From Anaerolineaceae bacterium (lineage in GTDB: Bacteria; Chloroflexota; Anaerolineae; Anaerolineales; Anaerolineaceae), in contig DMDF01000042.1 of assembly GCA_003446605.1 (NCBI GenBank), forward strand, positions 1-36,717: a DNA stretch of 36,717 nt, given 5' to 3'. Both the position numbers and the translations under genes were made by a program. Below the pieces are notes generated by a model that saw only the letters and a list, made by a program, of their open reading frames with translations, was not told the DNA's origin and made no database searches. Positions 23,279 to 35,603 of the stretch are shown here, piece after piece (position 1 is the first letter of the stretch; each line of letters begins with the position of its first letter).

Positions 23279-25900
23279 ATGAAGACCAATAAAGAAAAAA
23301 TATATGATTTTTTGAAACTATATGCTTCCGCCCATGAGGATAGTGGGGTGACCACCCAATACCTGGCGGAAACACTCGGCATCCTGCGCACTAACGTGAG
23401 CACCATGTTAAATGAACTCGTTTCCGAAGGTCGCGCGGTGAAAACAAATGGTCGACCTGTTTTATATAGAGTTAAAAGCCAAGCCGATATCAAGGAGGAT
23501 CAGTGTTTCGAGAACATCACCGGAGCGAATGGAAGTCTCAGACGTCAAATTCAACTCGCCAAAGCCGCCATAATCTATCCCGAAAAAAGTTTGAACACTT
23601 TAATCGTAGGTGAACAAGGAACAGGCAAGAGCTTCCTCGCCATGATCATGCACTGCTATGCTATCGCAGCGGGTGTCTTGCCCGAAAATGCGCCTTCCAT
23701 TGTTATTGATTGCAAGGATTATTTGAGCGCTGAAAGCAATCTGATGGAGGAGTTATTTAGCACGGATGGTGAGAGTGGTGTCTTTTCTGAAGTTGGACGG
23801 GGCGTCTTGCACATTGATAATGCCCACATGTTGAGTACAGGGATCCGCAGCCAATTTTGTTCCATGATTGAGCAATGTCAGCAGCACAACGGTAAAACGC
23901 TGAAAAAAAACTCTCCCATGATGATTGTGGCAAGTGATACATCCAACAAGGCAGCCTGTGAAGATTATGCCAAAGTGTTGCCGATCATAATCGAGTTGCC
24001 TGCTCTATCAGAGCGACCCATGGACGAACGCCTGACACTCATTCAGAACTTTTTCAATATCGAAGCAGCCCGTGCAAAAAAGACACTGACCATCAATACA
24101 GAATTACTGCGCTGCCTCCTACTGTATGATTGCAATCTAAATATCAAACAGCTTAAGGGAGATATTAAACGAGGTTGTGCCATGGCATATCTCCGCGAAC
24201 ATGACTCCAAGGACGAGAATCTCAACCTTTATCTCTATGATTTTGAACCTTATGTTCGCAAAGGGTTTCTTAATTATCACGATCACCGCGAGGAAGTAGA
24301 ACGCATTATTCCATCGAATTACAACTATACCTTTTCCGGTTTGACTATGAAGATGAGTGCTATCGATCGCGAAAAAATCAAATCATCGAGTTTTTATAAC
24401 CATATTGATCACAAGGCGGACGCGCTGCTAGAGCGCGGTTTATCCAGGGAGGATGTCAATCTCTTGCTCAGTGCGGAGTTTAAGGAGGTCTTCCATCAAT
24501 ACTTGAAGGACATATCCCGACAGGTAATCAACAAAGAACAGCTCATCAAGCTAGTGGACGAGCGCACCATCTCCCTTGTTGAAACGTTTCTTGACGAAGT
24601 CAGTAAAAAATTGATGCTCGACTTTCCACCCTCAGTATTCTATGGACTATGCTTGCATATCGACAGTATCATCAAAGGCAATACCACCAGGCAGCCACTA
24701 CCCAACAATCAGATACCAGAAATATCGGAGCAGCACAAAGCAGTGTATCTATTGTCACTTCAATTTGTAACAAAGATCGAAAAAACATTTTCTGTGACAC
24801 TCCCTGCCGAAGAAGCACTCTTCATCACCATGTTTTTATGCTTCAAGGATTCTTCAGTAGATGAAATGAAAAATCCCGTGATTCTTTTTGCATTGCTCGG
24901 CAGTGGTGTTGCAGCCTCGCTGGCTGGTATGGTCAAGCAGCTTATCCAGAGTGACAACACATTTTTCTTCGAAATTCCATTTGAACACCACCCATCGGAG
25001 ACGTATGAGGCGCTATCAGGCTACGTTAAAAAGATCGATCGCGGCAAGGGAGTTATCGCACTGTATGATATGGAGTTCCTGAAAGACTTCTTTGAATCCA
25101 TTTCACTGGAAACAGGGATTGAGATCCGTTCTGTGGAATTTCCCATAACACTGGTCGGTATCGAATTAGCAAGACGAGCAGCGGTGGCGAATGATGTGGA
25201 CACTCTGTATCAAAACTTCATGCAAAGCCTTCACAGTTATACCAAATCATTCAAACGGGTGATCGTCACACTATGCACCACAGGGGAAGGTAGTGCACAG
25301 GAATTAAAAAAATATATCGAAAAATATGGCGAAATCCACGACATGGAGATCATATCCCTGTCTACGGCTGATCAAGAGCAACTTCGGGACCAATTACAGG
25401 CATTGCAAACAAATTCGGTCATTTATTGCATTGTAGGTGTATACAATCCCAATTTATTGGGCATACCTTTCATTCCTATCAGCGATGTGCTTGGAGTAGA
25501 CCCTTCTGCATTGCCGGAGATTTTGAAATTCAAAAATCATGAGAAAAGTCGCATTGATTTCGATGAAGTATTCCGCTATCTTGGGGAACAACTTGAGCAT
25601 GTCGATATTAAAAAAATGCAACGCATGCTACCTCCTGTGATCGAACAAATCGACAAGGAAGTTTTGCATATGTCGCTCGACACGGAAATCGGTCTCCTGA
25701 TGCATATAGCTGCCTGTATTAACCGCATCCTTGCGAAAGAAGCGATTCCCAAAAATATTCACAAGGAACACATACTCCAGACTCACGCTGACTGCTATAA
25801 ACAACTCTTGCGGATCATAAAACCCCTGGAACGGGCATTTGACATCATCATCCCCGATGATGAATTAGCCAATATCATCATGATCATCAACAAATTGTAG
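23279..25900 (+). CDS. LevR-like PTS-regulated transcriptional regulator (HTH-AAA-PRD-EIIA-PRD)
   Basis: 874 residues; the ATG at 23279 follows GGAGG by about ten bases, whereas the upstream GTG lies in the palindrome. Residues about 5-65 are a winged helix (TTQYLAETLGILRTNVSTML). About 85-330 is an AAA+ domain with Walker A GEQGTGKS (111-118) and Walker B GVLHIDNAH (about 175-183). PRD1 (about 415-520) has a histidine in GLCLHIDSI. About 531-660 resembles a mannose-type IIA domain, but the phospho-histidine position reads LLGSGVAA. A IIB-like stretch (VIVTLCTTGEGSAQ) and PRD2 (about 770-874, LLMHIAACI) follow. The GAFTGA loop of sigma54 activators is not visible. It should read the phosphorylation state of the PTS and control the operon it heads. 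Confidence 0.85.
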   Translation: MKTNKEKIYDFLKLYASAHEDSGVTTQYLAETLGILRTNVSTMLNELVSEGRAVKTNGRPVLYRVKSQADIKEDQCFENITGANGSLRRQIQLAKAAIIYPEKSLNTLIVGEQGTGKSFLAMIMHCYAIAAGVLPENAPSIVIDCKDYLSAESNLMEELFSTDGESGVFSEVGRGVLHIDNAHMLSTGIRSQFCSMIEQCQQHNGKTLKKNSPMMIVASDTSNKAACEDYAKVLPIIIELPALSERPMDERLTLIQNFFNIEAARAKKTLTINTELLRCLLLYDCNLNIKQLKGDIKRGCAMAYLREHDSKDENLNLYLYDFEPYVRKGFLNYHDHREEVERIIPSNYNYTFSGLTMKMSAIDREKIKSSSFYNHIDHKADALLERGLSREDVNLLLSAEFKEVFHQYLKDISRQVINKEQLIKLVDERTISLVETFLDEVSKKLMLDFPPSVFYGLCLHIDSIIKGNTTRQPLPNNQIPEISEQHKAVYLLSLQFVTKIEKTFSVTLPAEEALFITMFLCFKDSSVDEMKNPVILFALLGSGVAASLAGMVKQLIQSDNTFFFEIPFEHHPSETYEALSGYVKKIDRGKGVIALYDMEFLKDFFESISLETGIEIRSVEFPITLVGIELARRAAVANDVDTLYQNFMQSLHSYTKSFKRVIVTLCTTGEGSAQELKKYIEKYGEIHDMEIISLSTADQEQLRDQLQALQTNSVIYCIVGVYNPNLLGIPFIPISDVLGVDPSALPEILKFKNHEKSRIDFDEVFRYLGEQLEHVDIKKMQRMLPPVIEQIDKEVLHMSLDTEIGLLMHIAACINRILAKEAIPKNIHKEHILQTHADCYKQLLRIIKPLERAFDIIIPDDELANIIMIINKL

Positions 25901-25920
25901 AAGGGAGCATATTCATTACC

Positions 25921-26244
25921 ATGGCTTTGGATAAAAAAATGGAAGATATTGCAATGAAAATCATTGCCAACGCTGGTGCAGCGCGCAGCAAGGCATTCGA
26001 AGCTCTGTCAGAGGCAAAGAGGGGAGACTTTATAAAGGCAGGAGAATTGTTGGAGAGTTCTGACAAATATGCGCATGAAGCCCATCAAGCGCACAGCGCT
26101 TTACTAACGATGTATGCCAATGGGGAGTTTGATCAAAGCGACGTCCTCATTTCTCATGCCCAGGATCATTTAATGTGCGCAGAATTGGCTAAAGAGCTGA
26201 TTGCCGAAATCATTGAACTTCGCAAAGATGCAGAAAGGAGGTGA
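25921..26244 (+). CDS. PTS lactose/cellobiose-family IIA component
   Basis: 107 residues, a three-helix protein of normal family length. The phosphorylated histidine is most likely H79 in LISHAQDHLM, with the D82 that coordinates the trimer metal nearby. GDFIKAGELLESSDKYAHEA, then HQAHSALLT, are also family signatures. It accepts phosphate from HPr and passes it to the IIB protein encoded next; HPr and enzyme I are not in the window. It starts 20 bases after the regulator stop with GGGAG upstream. Close to ChbA/CelC, so aromatic or cellobiose-type beta-glucosides are the likely sugars. Confidence 0.95.
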   Translation: MALDKKMEDIAMKIIANAGAARSKAFEALSEAKRGDFIKAGELLESSDKYAHEAHQAHSALLTMYANGEFDQSDVLISHAQDHLMCAELAKELIAEIIELRKDAERR

Positions 26245-26251
26245 AAAAAAT

Positions 26252-26566
26252 ATGAAAATTTTGTTAGTATGTGCAGGTGGTGCTTCGACAAGTATTTTAA
26301 TGAAAAAAATGAAGAAATATGCCGAAGACAAGGGATTTGAGCTGGAGATCATTGCCAAGGGATTGAGCGATTACGATGAATATGGCGCCCAATTCGATGT
26401 GATTCTGCTTGGCCCCCAAATTTCCTACAAACAAACTGAGATTGAGGAACACTCCAAAAAACCGGTGGCTGTAATCGCTCCCTACGATTACGCTGTGGGG
26501 AATGTGGAAAACATTTTCAAACAGGTTGATTCCATTCTTCTAAAAAATAATACATTAGAGAGGTGA
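26252..26566 (+). CDS. PTS lactose/cellobiose-family IIB component
   Basis: 104 residues from the ATG at 26252, which follows AAAGGAGGTG contained in the end of the IIA gene; the frame is open upstream but that part only overlaps IIA. The phospho-cysteine is C7 in MKILLVCAGGASTSILMKKM. The P-loop-like GGASTS, then QFDVILLGPQISY and PVAVIAPYDYAVG are characteristic of CelA/ChbB proteins. It takes phosphate from IIA and delivers it to the incoming sugar at the IIC channel. It lies 7 bases after IIA and 4 before IIC. Confidence 0.95.
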   Translation: MKILLVCAGGASTSILMKKMKKYAEDKGFELEIIAKGLSDYDEYGAQFDVILLGPQISYKQTEIEEHSKKPVAVIAPYDYAVGNVENIFKQVDSILLKNNTLER

Positions 26567-26570
26567 TTTT

Positions 26571-29407
<2,837 letters not shown>

Positions 29408-29460
29408 AAAGGGAAATGAACATTTCTACAAACCCCACTTAATAATTTACAAGATAAGAG

Positions 29461-29488
29461 AAAGGCACCTGTTGAAAGGTGCCTTTTT
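29461..29488 (+). terminator. Intrinsic terminator of the PTS operon
   Basis: AAAGGCACC (29461-29469) pairs perfectly with GGTGCCTTT (29478-29486) around an eight-base loop, with the T-run reaching 29488. About 54 bases after the GH1 stop. On the other strand a T-rich stretch also follows, so it may act on both transcripts. Confidence 0.9.
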
Positions 29489-29583
29489 AGGAAACCTTGG
29501 TTGGATTAGAACCAACAATATCCAGATACAGAGATCTAAACTCAAATTCACTTTTATCAATAAAAATAACCAAATTAATAAAT

Positions 29584-30339
29584 CTATTCTCGCCACCGCA
29601 GTACAGCTTCGAATGCTCGCTTAGCGCTGGAACAGTTCTCTCCTACCACCCTGTTCTCGGCGGGGTCTGCTGGAGATCCGGTTACCGACAGAACCACCTC
29701 TTCGCCTGGTAAAACCTCATGCTCATAGTTGATCTGGATCCAATCCAGGGTGTTTTGTCGATATATATCTATTGGAAACGTATCACAGATCCATTCCACA
29801 TAGCGGCTGTTATTGACATGCCCCAACATATCCACCACAGAGTAACCAGCACGAACTTGCAAGCGTTCTTCCCCACTTTGTTCTAATCCCAGTTTTTCCA
29901 ATGGTTCATTCAAGCCAAATCGGTCAGGCAAAGATGGCAAATTCAGATTTAGCGAGCGGGGTGGTATCATACGGCGGCTGGTTGCATCGATCACCAGCCA
30001 GGCGGAAGTCGCTGCTGCAAGTGGTTTATTATTGACATCCAGCACTTCAAAATCACGGATAAAAAACAATTTCTGCTGGATGGTCTTTGGCCAAGTACGG
30101 ATGGTGATTTGATCCCCTGCATGGGGAAATGTAAAGAACTTGATCTTCATACGTGAATGCACCCAGAATAGATTTTGAGCAAGCATTGCATCAAAGCCGA
30201 CTCCCAATCGTGCTGCATGAATAGTGGCAGCTTCGGTTAAATGTTGAAAAAAAGCAGCCGGTTTCCAACGCTGGTTGAAATCACATTCGAAGGTATTTAC
30301 GCGCGTTATATTTTCATAAATTCTTGCATCTGCGTTCAT
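29584..30339 (-). CDS. Acyl-ACP thioesterase (FatA/FatB-like, double hotdog)
   Basis: 251 residues, ATG at 30337-30339 after AAAGGCGG. Two hotdog repeats: the first runs over residues about 5-130 with the hotdog helix in AAFFQHLTEAATIHAARLG, LFWVHSRMKIKFFTFPHAGD and TIRTWPKTIQQKLFFIRDFEV; the second begins near 160 and carries VVDMLGHVNNSRYVEWICD with the conserved N..HxN..Y..W pattern of the catalytic site. It releases fatty acids from acyl carrier protein in the cytoplasm. It stands alone, convergent with the PTS operon. Bacterial members of this length are common in anaerobes; chain-length preference cannot be read from sequence. Confidence 0.92.
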   Translation of the reverse strand: MNADARIYENITRVNTFECDFNQRWKPAAFFQHLTEAATIHAARLGVGFDAMLAQNLFWVHSRMKIKFFTFPHAGDQITIRTWPKTIQQKLFFIRDFEVLDVNNKPLAAATSAWLVIDATSRRMIPPRSLNLNLPSLPDRFGLNEPLEKLGLEQSGEERLQVRAGYSVVDMLGHVNNSRYVEWICDTFPIDIYRQNTLDWIQINYEHEVLPGEEVVLSVTGSPADPAENRVVGENCSSAKRAFEAVLRWRE

Positions 30340-30797
30340 GTTTCCGCCTTTTTGGAGAGTAATGTAGTCGCTCTTTTATTCTAATTCACTCGCGTTATGA
30401 AAGCAAAATTTAGCGCTGCATATTTAGTTGGGATCTGCCATCAGATGTGATCAAAAGCCTTAACGATGGGATAAAATAAAACAGATGTGCCATTTAGAGA
30501 CATCGGATTAGAGATATTGGCAATCCTGCCCATGTTGGAAATACTGCTAATTAACACGGTCAGTACCAATCAAAAGTAACATAGCACTGATATTAGGTAG
30601 GTAATGGAGTATTTTAGTCTATCACATGATTGATGCATTTATTCAAAAGGACCCAGTAAGTAGTAGTTGTCATTTTCATTAGCGGACGATATTTTCTCTT
30701 ACAAATAACTATTTACTTCATTTTCGATATTCAATACACCGCATTTATTTCTAAAAAGTCGTGCACAATTTGATAGATTAACTCATCTGGCACAACA
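30340..30797. other. Intergenic region between the thioesterase and the STAND gene
   Basis: About 460 bases, AT-rich, with no open frame having a ribosome binding site, no strong hairpin and no repeat that I can see. It should hold the thioesterase promoter at the left and the 3' end of the STAND transcript at the right, but neither a clear -35/-10 pair nor a terminator is visible. Confidence 0.5.
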
Positions 30798-33700
30798 TTA
30801 AAACCCTTCGTTATAGTATCCAATCTGCCCTCCCTCAAGTTTCAGCTTATACAATCCTCCATCGCGAGTTGCCGCCAGGAGCGTTTCGCCCTGTTTGGTC
30901 CATTCCAACATGACCGGCCATCCTTCTGCATTGAATTCAGTAATAATATTTGCATCAGGAATAGACCATATCGTCAACCTATTTTGCAGATGGGTTTCCC
31001 ACACACAAAATGCTCGCGAATCAGGGCTCCAGGCAAAATTGGCACTCGCCACGGAAATCTGGCAAACATGGTTTACAAGATCACTGCTCCAAAAATGGAT
31101 ATAGGACCCCCCTGCATCACTGGTAACATGGGCTGCAAAATATTTCCCATCCGGGCTGAACCCACACCACGGTATCTCCCACACCACCCCTGATGGTTCA
31201 GAATCCTCTCTTGCAACAGGCAAGGTCATCTTTTTAACCACTTTTTCCAATTCCATATCTACCAACTGAATTGCATCCCGGTTCAATAATGTACAACACG
31301 CGACTGTACGGTGGTCAGGTGCCACAGCAAAAGAGGATATGCCATACTTTGAAATATAGATGTTAGACACTATTTCTCCGGTATTAATATCCAATGCGAT
31401 CAAATTCGAACCATTGCTCACAAGAACTTGTTCTTTCCCCTTTGTTTCAACAAAATCAGGGGTTATATCTGGTAGCACTGCAAACGCTCCGCGCTGCACC
31501 CGTTTCCACCATGGTTGAACAAGGACATTCGTCGTCAGTTTCTCAAATAATTCTTCAAAAAAGTCTTCTACTCGTTGAAACTGTTTGGGATAGAACTCTC
31601 GCCCGATCAAATGCAACACATGCCCCAGGATTACCAGCAATAACAGGGGAATGAGGAAAACCACGGAAAGCGCCATGATCAACCTGTTCCTGAATTCCAT
31701 GTATTTATTTCTTAACCTCATGGGGCGAACGGTTGACCATTTTATTTTCATACTCTCTGCATCGAGCATAAAAATCTTATCGTCTTTACTAATTATTGGT
31801 CTATCAAACTCTGCCGTAGTAATGGCTATAATACCCTTCCTATCAGGAGAAAAGCACGCCAGCTTAATAAAATGATGAGACATTCCATCTGCAATCAAAT
31901 CATCCCATTTGCAGCTTCGCAGTTCTTCCCCATTAAGGGCTGCAAGCAGGACCATGCGCTCTCCCACCGGGGCATAGTAATTCTCAGGATATTTTTCAGG
32001 CTGGAATGCAATTTGATTGGTCAGATAATGCAATTCATCAGACGATACAGCCATGATGTATTGGTCAGAGGGAACATGATCAAAGATTTTATTTTCGGGC
32101 ATTTCCACAGTTGGTTTCCAGCAGTGTATTTCCCCGTTTTCCAATCCAACTGCAATCCGACTATCTGTGGGGGAATAAGCGCAAGCATAAGGGTTATGAT
32201 TGGGGAACTGGTAATTACCAACCATCTTTCCAAATTTATCAAGTATGGTCAACCCTCCATAGTTTCGCTTCCCCTCGGCGACACCAGCAATAAATAGACT
32301 TTGTCTTTCATCAGATGAAATACAGAAGGAATGCGGTATATATGGAAGCTGCGTCTCTGAAATGATAGAACTGTTTGCACCATCATAAAGAATGAGACTG
32401 GATCCCAGGATAAACGCGTAAATCATATTCTTCTCGTCAAGAAGAGCCGCAAATTGGCTCTCGTGTAACCGTGATCCCAACTCAAAGCGAGTGATGGGTT
32501 CCAGGCTCGATGAATTCAATACTTCACCAGTATTTTTGTTTCGATTAATAAGAAGAAGTTGAGATCGCCCAGGGCATGCTGAGATTAATTCCACAACTCT
32601 GACATTGGAATAGTGTTGTTCGCTGACGCATTCGTCGGATTCCAGATCAAAAATGCGAAGATGAGTTTTTCTTTCTGTAACGACAGTAAGAATCCGCTTA
32701 TTGTCATCGCTTAAAATAAATTGGTCAATTGTACTTCTCTGGAGTGGCAGCTTTTTTACCAATTGACGTGTGGCAACATCCCATACTAATATCTCACCCC
32801 ACCAGTCCTGCTTCCCACTAGCAGTGATCAGGGATTTGCCATCTGGTGAAAATCGCACCAGGTTTACTTCTGCATCATGGTTCAGGGTTGCCAAAAGTCG
32901 ACCTGAGAAAGTATCCCAGACCATTGCTTTTTTATCATCAGATCCAGAGACCAAGATCGAACCATCAGGAGAAAAGGCACATGTTCTTACGATCTCCTCA
33001 TGATGGCTAAATATGGACAGATCCGCCGGATATACTTGCTGCGGCTTGTTTATCCATCTTAACCATGGGTGAGTTACATATCCCGCCTCAAGATATTCAT
33101 GTGCTGCTTGTGCGGGTGCGCTAGAATCGACCTGATTGGCTGCCAATTGCAATGTCAAAGCGGGTCGTTCAGCCAATAAATAGCCCTGAGCACGTAGGAA
33201 CTTGAGATAATCTTGTAATTTGGTGTATAACGCCTGGGGGATTCCAACCACTGCAAGAGCACGATTATAGTCAGAAATCAATTCATATATCCTCGAGGCT
33301 CTGCACATTGCTTCAATGGTATGGAGATTGCAGAGCGTGCTTTCAAGTTCCGCCCACATCTTCCCGACTGTCTGATGAAATGGTAGTTCGGATAGTTTCC
33401 GTAAATTTAAAATTTCAATGCCCTGTTTTCTGATTTGAAGTTCTTGAGATCCAAAATAATTTGCCAATCTCTGATGAGTTTCATTCTGACTAATCGATAA
33501 AATATCTTCAGTAACTACTTCTGCAAGCTGGCGATGGTAGAAAGTCATCAAAATAGCTCCATCTGCCATACGCTCCGTTAAATAAGGATCCAAATCAAAA
33601 AATAGGCGGGACCAAACGACAACGGGGAGACGGGTAATACTTGGCGACTTTGGCGAACGCCGGTGAAAATCTTGAAGTACCTGTGCATCCGCCGAGAGAA

Positions 33701-35468
33701 TATCCACCAATTCATCTTCCGACAGACCATTTTTAGCGGCAGCCAAATAGCCCAAACTGCGCTCCACCAGCGTTTTCCCGTGTTTGTTCTCCATAGACAA
33801 ACTGGCGATCATATCCCGAATTAAACCGGGAACATCATCACTTATTTCCGGTAACTGTTCATACGATCTCCAATAACGAGCACTCTCGAACGCTAACCGC
33901 AGATAAAGCGGCAAACCACATTGAGAGAACTTATTTATCAGGTATTTATGTTGTTCAGGTTGCAGAGTTCGTTGAGCTTCCGCAAGCCACATATCTAGAA
34001 GTGTCGCTCCTTCTACAGTTGCCATGGATTGAAGTTCAACGAACCGGCTCTTGGGTAGTTTTTGTTTTACGATATCCAGGTATGGTCCAGGCAGAGTAGA
34101 GATGATGATCTTTACTTTTGGCGGTAATTCTGCAGGTAACCACGTGAGGCTTGGAGTACCATTGGAATCCACAAGTTGGTCCAGTGCATCGAGGAATAGG
34201 AGGATAGGCTTTTTTCTTGCTCCCCGTTTCAAACAACGACTGAATTCTCTTACCAAATCGTTATATTCTGAGGGAACTTGAATGTCAATTTTATTACCCG
34301 AACTGGCAATCTGGCAATAAAGGCTCTCTAGCAATGCTCTCTCATTTGAGGATTCCGGCGTGGCTCCAATAAAACGATAGATACAATTTGCGCGAGGATG
34401 ATCTTTCATAGATTGCTGAATAGCTTTCGCTATAAGTGCGGACTTTCCCGACCCAGAAGATCCCCATATCACCAATGGGCAAGAATCATTGCCATTGACA
34501 TAATCAGCTACGCTTTTCAAGATTTCCGAGCGACCGACAAAATCTCGAGCGCGTTCCTTACCAAACACCTCGTGGGTAGAAATCTCTCTCTCCAGCGGAT
34601 CGATCGTTTCAAGTCGTTCAATCTCGTTCAGAATTACTTTGGAGAGTTCATCATATACATCCTCACATAATTGCTCAAGATGATCGTCAGACATTTCACC
34701 ATCCCGCCAAAATGCGGTGTATCTATGTACATTATCGGATAGCTGTTTTCTCAGATTGTTTTTTAATTTTTCTTGTTTTTGCCTATCTTCTAAATCTACA
34801 TCCATGAAATTCTCAGCACTTCCATCATCAGGCATTCCTTCAATATCACGTAAAAAGCAAAATACGTGTTCTTTGGCATCGGATACCTGTAATGCACCGG
34901 AGATGATCTCCTGTTCGGTGGCAGACGCGGTATATTTAAGCATTACTTCAGGGGGGAATAAAAGTTTTTCCGCCGCAGTCAGCAATATTTGATGCAGATT
35001 GATTTCCACCTTTTTCCAAGTAGTGAATTCATCATATTTCCCGCTGCGCGGTTGTAATGTATATTTCGCCGGTATGGCATTATCATCCCGGCGATACCAC
35101 TGATCTAATTGGATTTTATCTTCGGCGGAAGTAACTAGCAAAATTCGCTCAAATTCCTGTGCATCTATCTCGTAAGGTAACGGTCGCCATCCATACCGAT
35201 TCCCTAGAAGGACAATGAAATTAGGACGAGGAGAAATTTTTTGACAGCGTTCAATCTCGCCCAAACAGATATTCATGGTCTGCTGGTCAAGGGAAGCTTC
35301 TTCACTCACCCCCCAACGCAGATCAATGCCTTGAAATCGGCAGCCATGTGCAGCTGCCAACTCACGTAAACGAGGAAAGACGTTCTCCTGCAATGCATTG
35401 CGCTCGGCTTTCAGATCACTGAAGGTAGAGCTAACAAAGACTCGAAATGTACGGGAAGATTGAGCCAT
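30798..35468 (-). CDS. Large STAND NTPase: DUF4062-NACHT-WD40 with a membrane-like segment
   Basis: 1556 residues from the ATG at 35466-35468 (GGGAGA eleven bases upstream). Residues about 5-105: DUF4062 (FRVFVSSTFSDLKAERNALQ, LRWGV, FIVLLGNRYGWRPLP). About 300-640: NACHT-type NTPase with EVFGKERARDFVGRSE, Walker A GSSGSGKS (336-343) and Walker B PILLFLDALDQL (about 421-432). A helical region leads into WD40-like repeats from about 815 (VRTCAFSPDGSILVSGSDDK, MVWDTFSGRLL) to the end. Around 1262-1290 is a strong hydrophobic stretch (LIMALSVVFLIPLLLLVILG) with amphipathic flanks, after which WD-like repeats resume. The architecture recalls NPHP3/NWD1/TEP1 and bacterial STAND sensors. Ligand-triggered assembly, possibly in defence or stress sensing, is inference. 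Confidence 0.85.
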   Translation of the reverse strand: MAQSSRTFRVFVSSTFSDLKAERNALQENVFPRLRELAAAHGCRFQGIDLRWGVSEEASLDQQTMNICLGEIERCQKISPRPNFIVLLGNRYGWRPLPYEIDAQEFERILLVTSAEDKIQLDQWYRRDDNAIPAKYTLQPRSGKYDEFTTWKKVEINLHQILLTAAEKLLFPPEVMLKYTASATEQEIISGALQVSDAKEHVFCFLRDIEGMPDDGSAENFMDVDLEDRQKQEKLKNNLRKQLSDNVHRYTAFWRDGEMSDDHLEQLCEDVYDELSKVILNEIERLETIDPLEREISTHEVFGKERARDFVGRSEILKSVADYVNGNDSCPLVIWGSSGSGKSALIAKAIQQSMKDHPRANCIYRFIGATPESSNERALLESLYCQIASSGNKIDIQVPSEYNDLVREFSRCLKRGARKKPILLFLDALDQLVDSNGTPSLTWLPAELPPKVKIIISTLPGPYLDIVKQKLPKSRFVELQSMATVEGATLLDMWLAEAQRTLQPEQHKYLINKFSQCGLPLYLRLAFESARYWRSYEQLPEISDDVPGLIRDMIASLSMENKHGKTLVERSLGYLAAAKNGLSEDELVDILSADAQVLQDFHRRSPKSPSITRLPVVVWSRLFFDLDPYLTERMADGAILMTFYHRQLAEVVTEDILSISQNETHQRLANYFGSQELQIRKQGIEILNLRKLSELPFHQTVGKMWAELESTLCNLHTIEAMCRASRIYELISDYNRALAVVGIPQALYTKLQDYLKFLRAQGYLLAERPALTLQLAANQVDSSAPAQAAHEYLEAGYVTHPWLRWINKPQQVYPADLSIFSHHEEIVRTCAFSPDGSILVSGSDDKKAMVWDTFSGRLLATLNHDAEVNLVRFSPDGKSLITASGKQDWWGEILVWDVATRQLVKKLPLQRSTIDQFILSDDNKRILTVVTERKTHLRIFDLESDECVSEQHYSNVRVVELISACPGRSQLLLINRNKNTGEVLNSSSLEPITRFELGSRLHESQFAALLDEKNMIYAFILGSSLILYDGANSSIISETQLPYIPHSFCISSDERQSLFIAGVAEGKRNYGGLTILDKFGKMVGNYQFPNHNPYACAYSPTDSRIAVGLENGEIHCWKPTVEMPENKIFDHVPSDQYIMAVSSDELHYLTNQIAFQPEKYPENYYAPVGERMVLLAALNGEELRSCKWDDLIADGMSHHFIKLACFSPDRKGIIAITTAEFDRPIISKDDKIFMLDAESMKIKWSTVRPMRLRNKYMEFRNRLIMALSVVFLIPLLLLVILGHVLHLIGREFYPKQFQRVEDFFEELFEKLTTNVLVQPWWKRVQRGAFAVLPDITPDFVETKGKEQVLVSNGSNLIALDINTGEIVSNIYISKYGISSFAVAPDHRTVACCTLLNRDAIQLVDMELEKVVKKMTLPVAREDSEPSGVVWEIPWCGFSPDGKYFAAHVTSDAGGSYIHFWSSDLVNHVCQISVASANFAWSPDSRAFCVWETHLQNRLTIWSIPDANIITEFNAEGWPVMLEWTKQGETLLAATRDGGLYKLKLEGGQIGYYNEGF

Positions 35469-35603
35469 AAAAAATATTCTCCCATATATGTGTAAATCAA
35501 CCCCCACCTCTCTATTAATAATTTCGAATTCCCCCATTATTGTAATCCCGATCATCAAGAATTATTAATTTAAGGGGGAAAAAGCTTATCAAATTGAAAA
35601 ATC

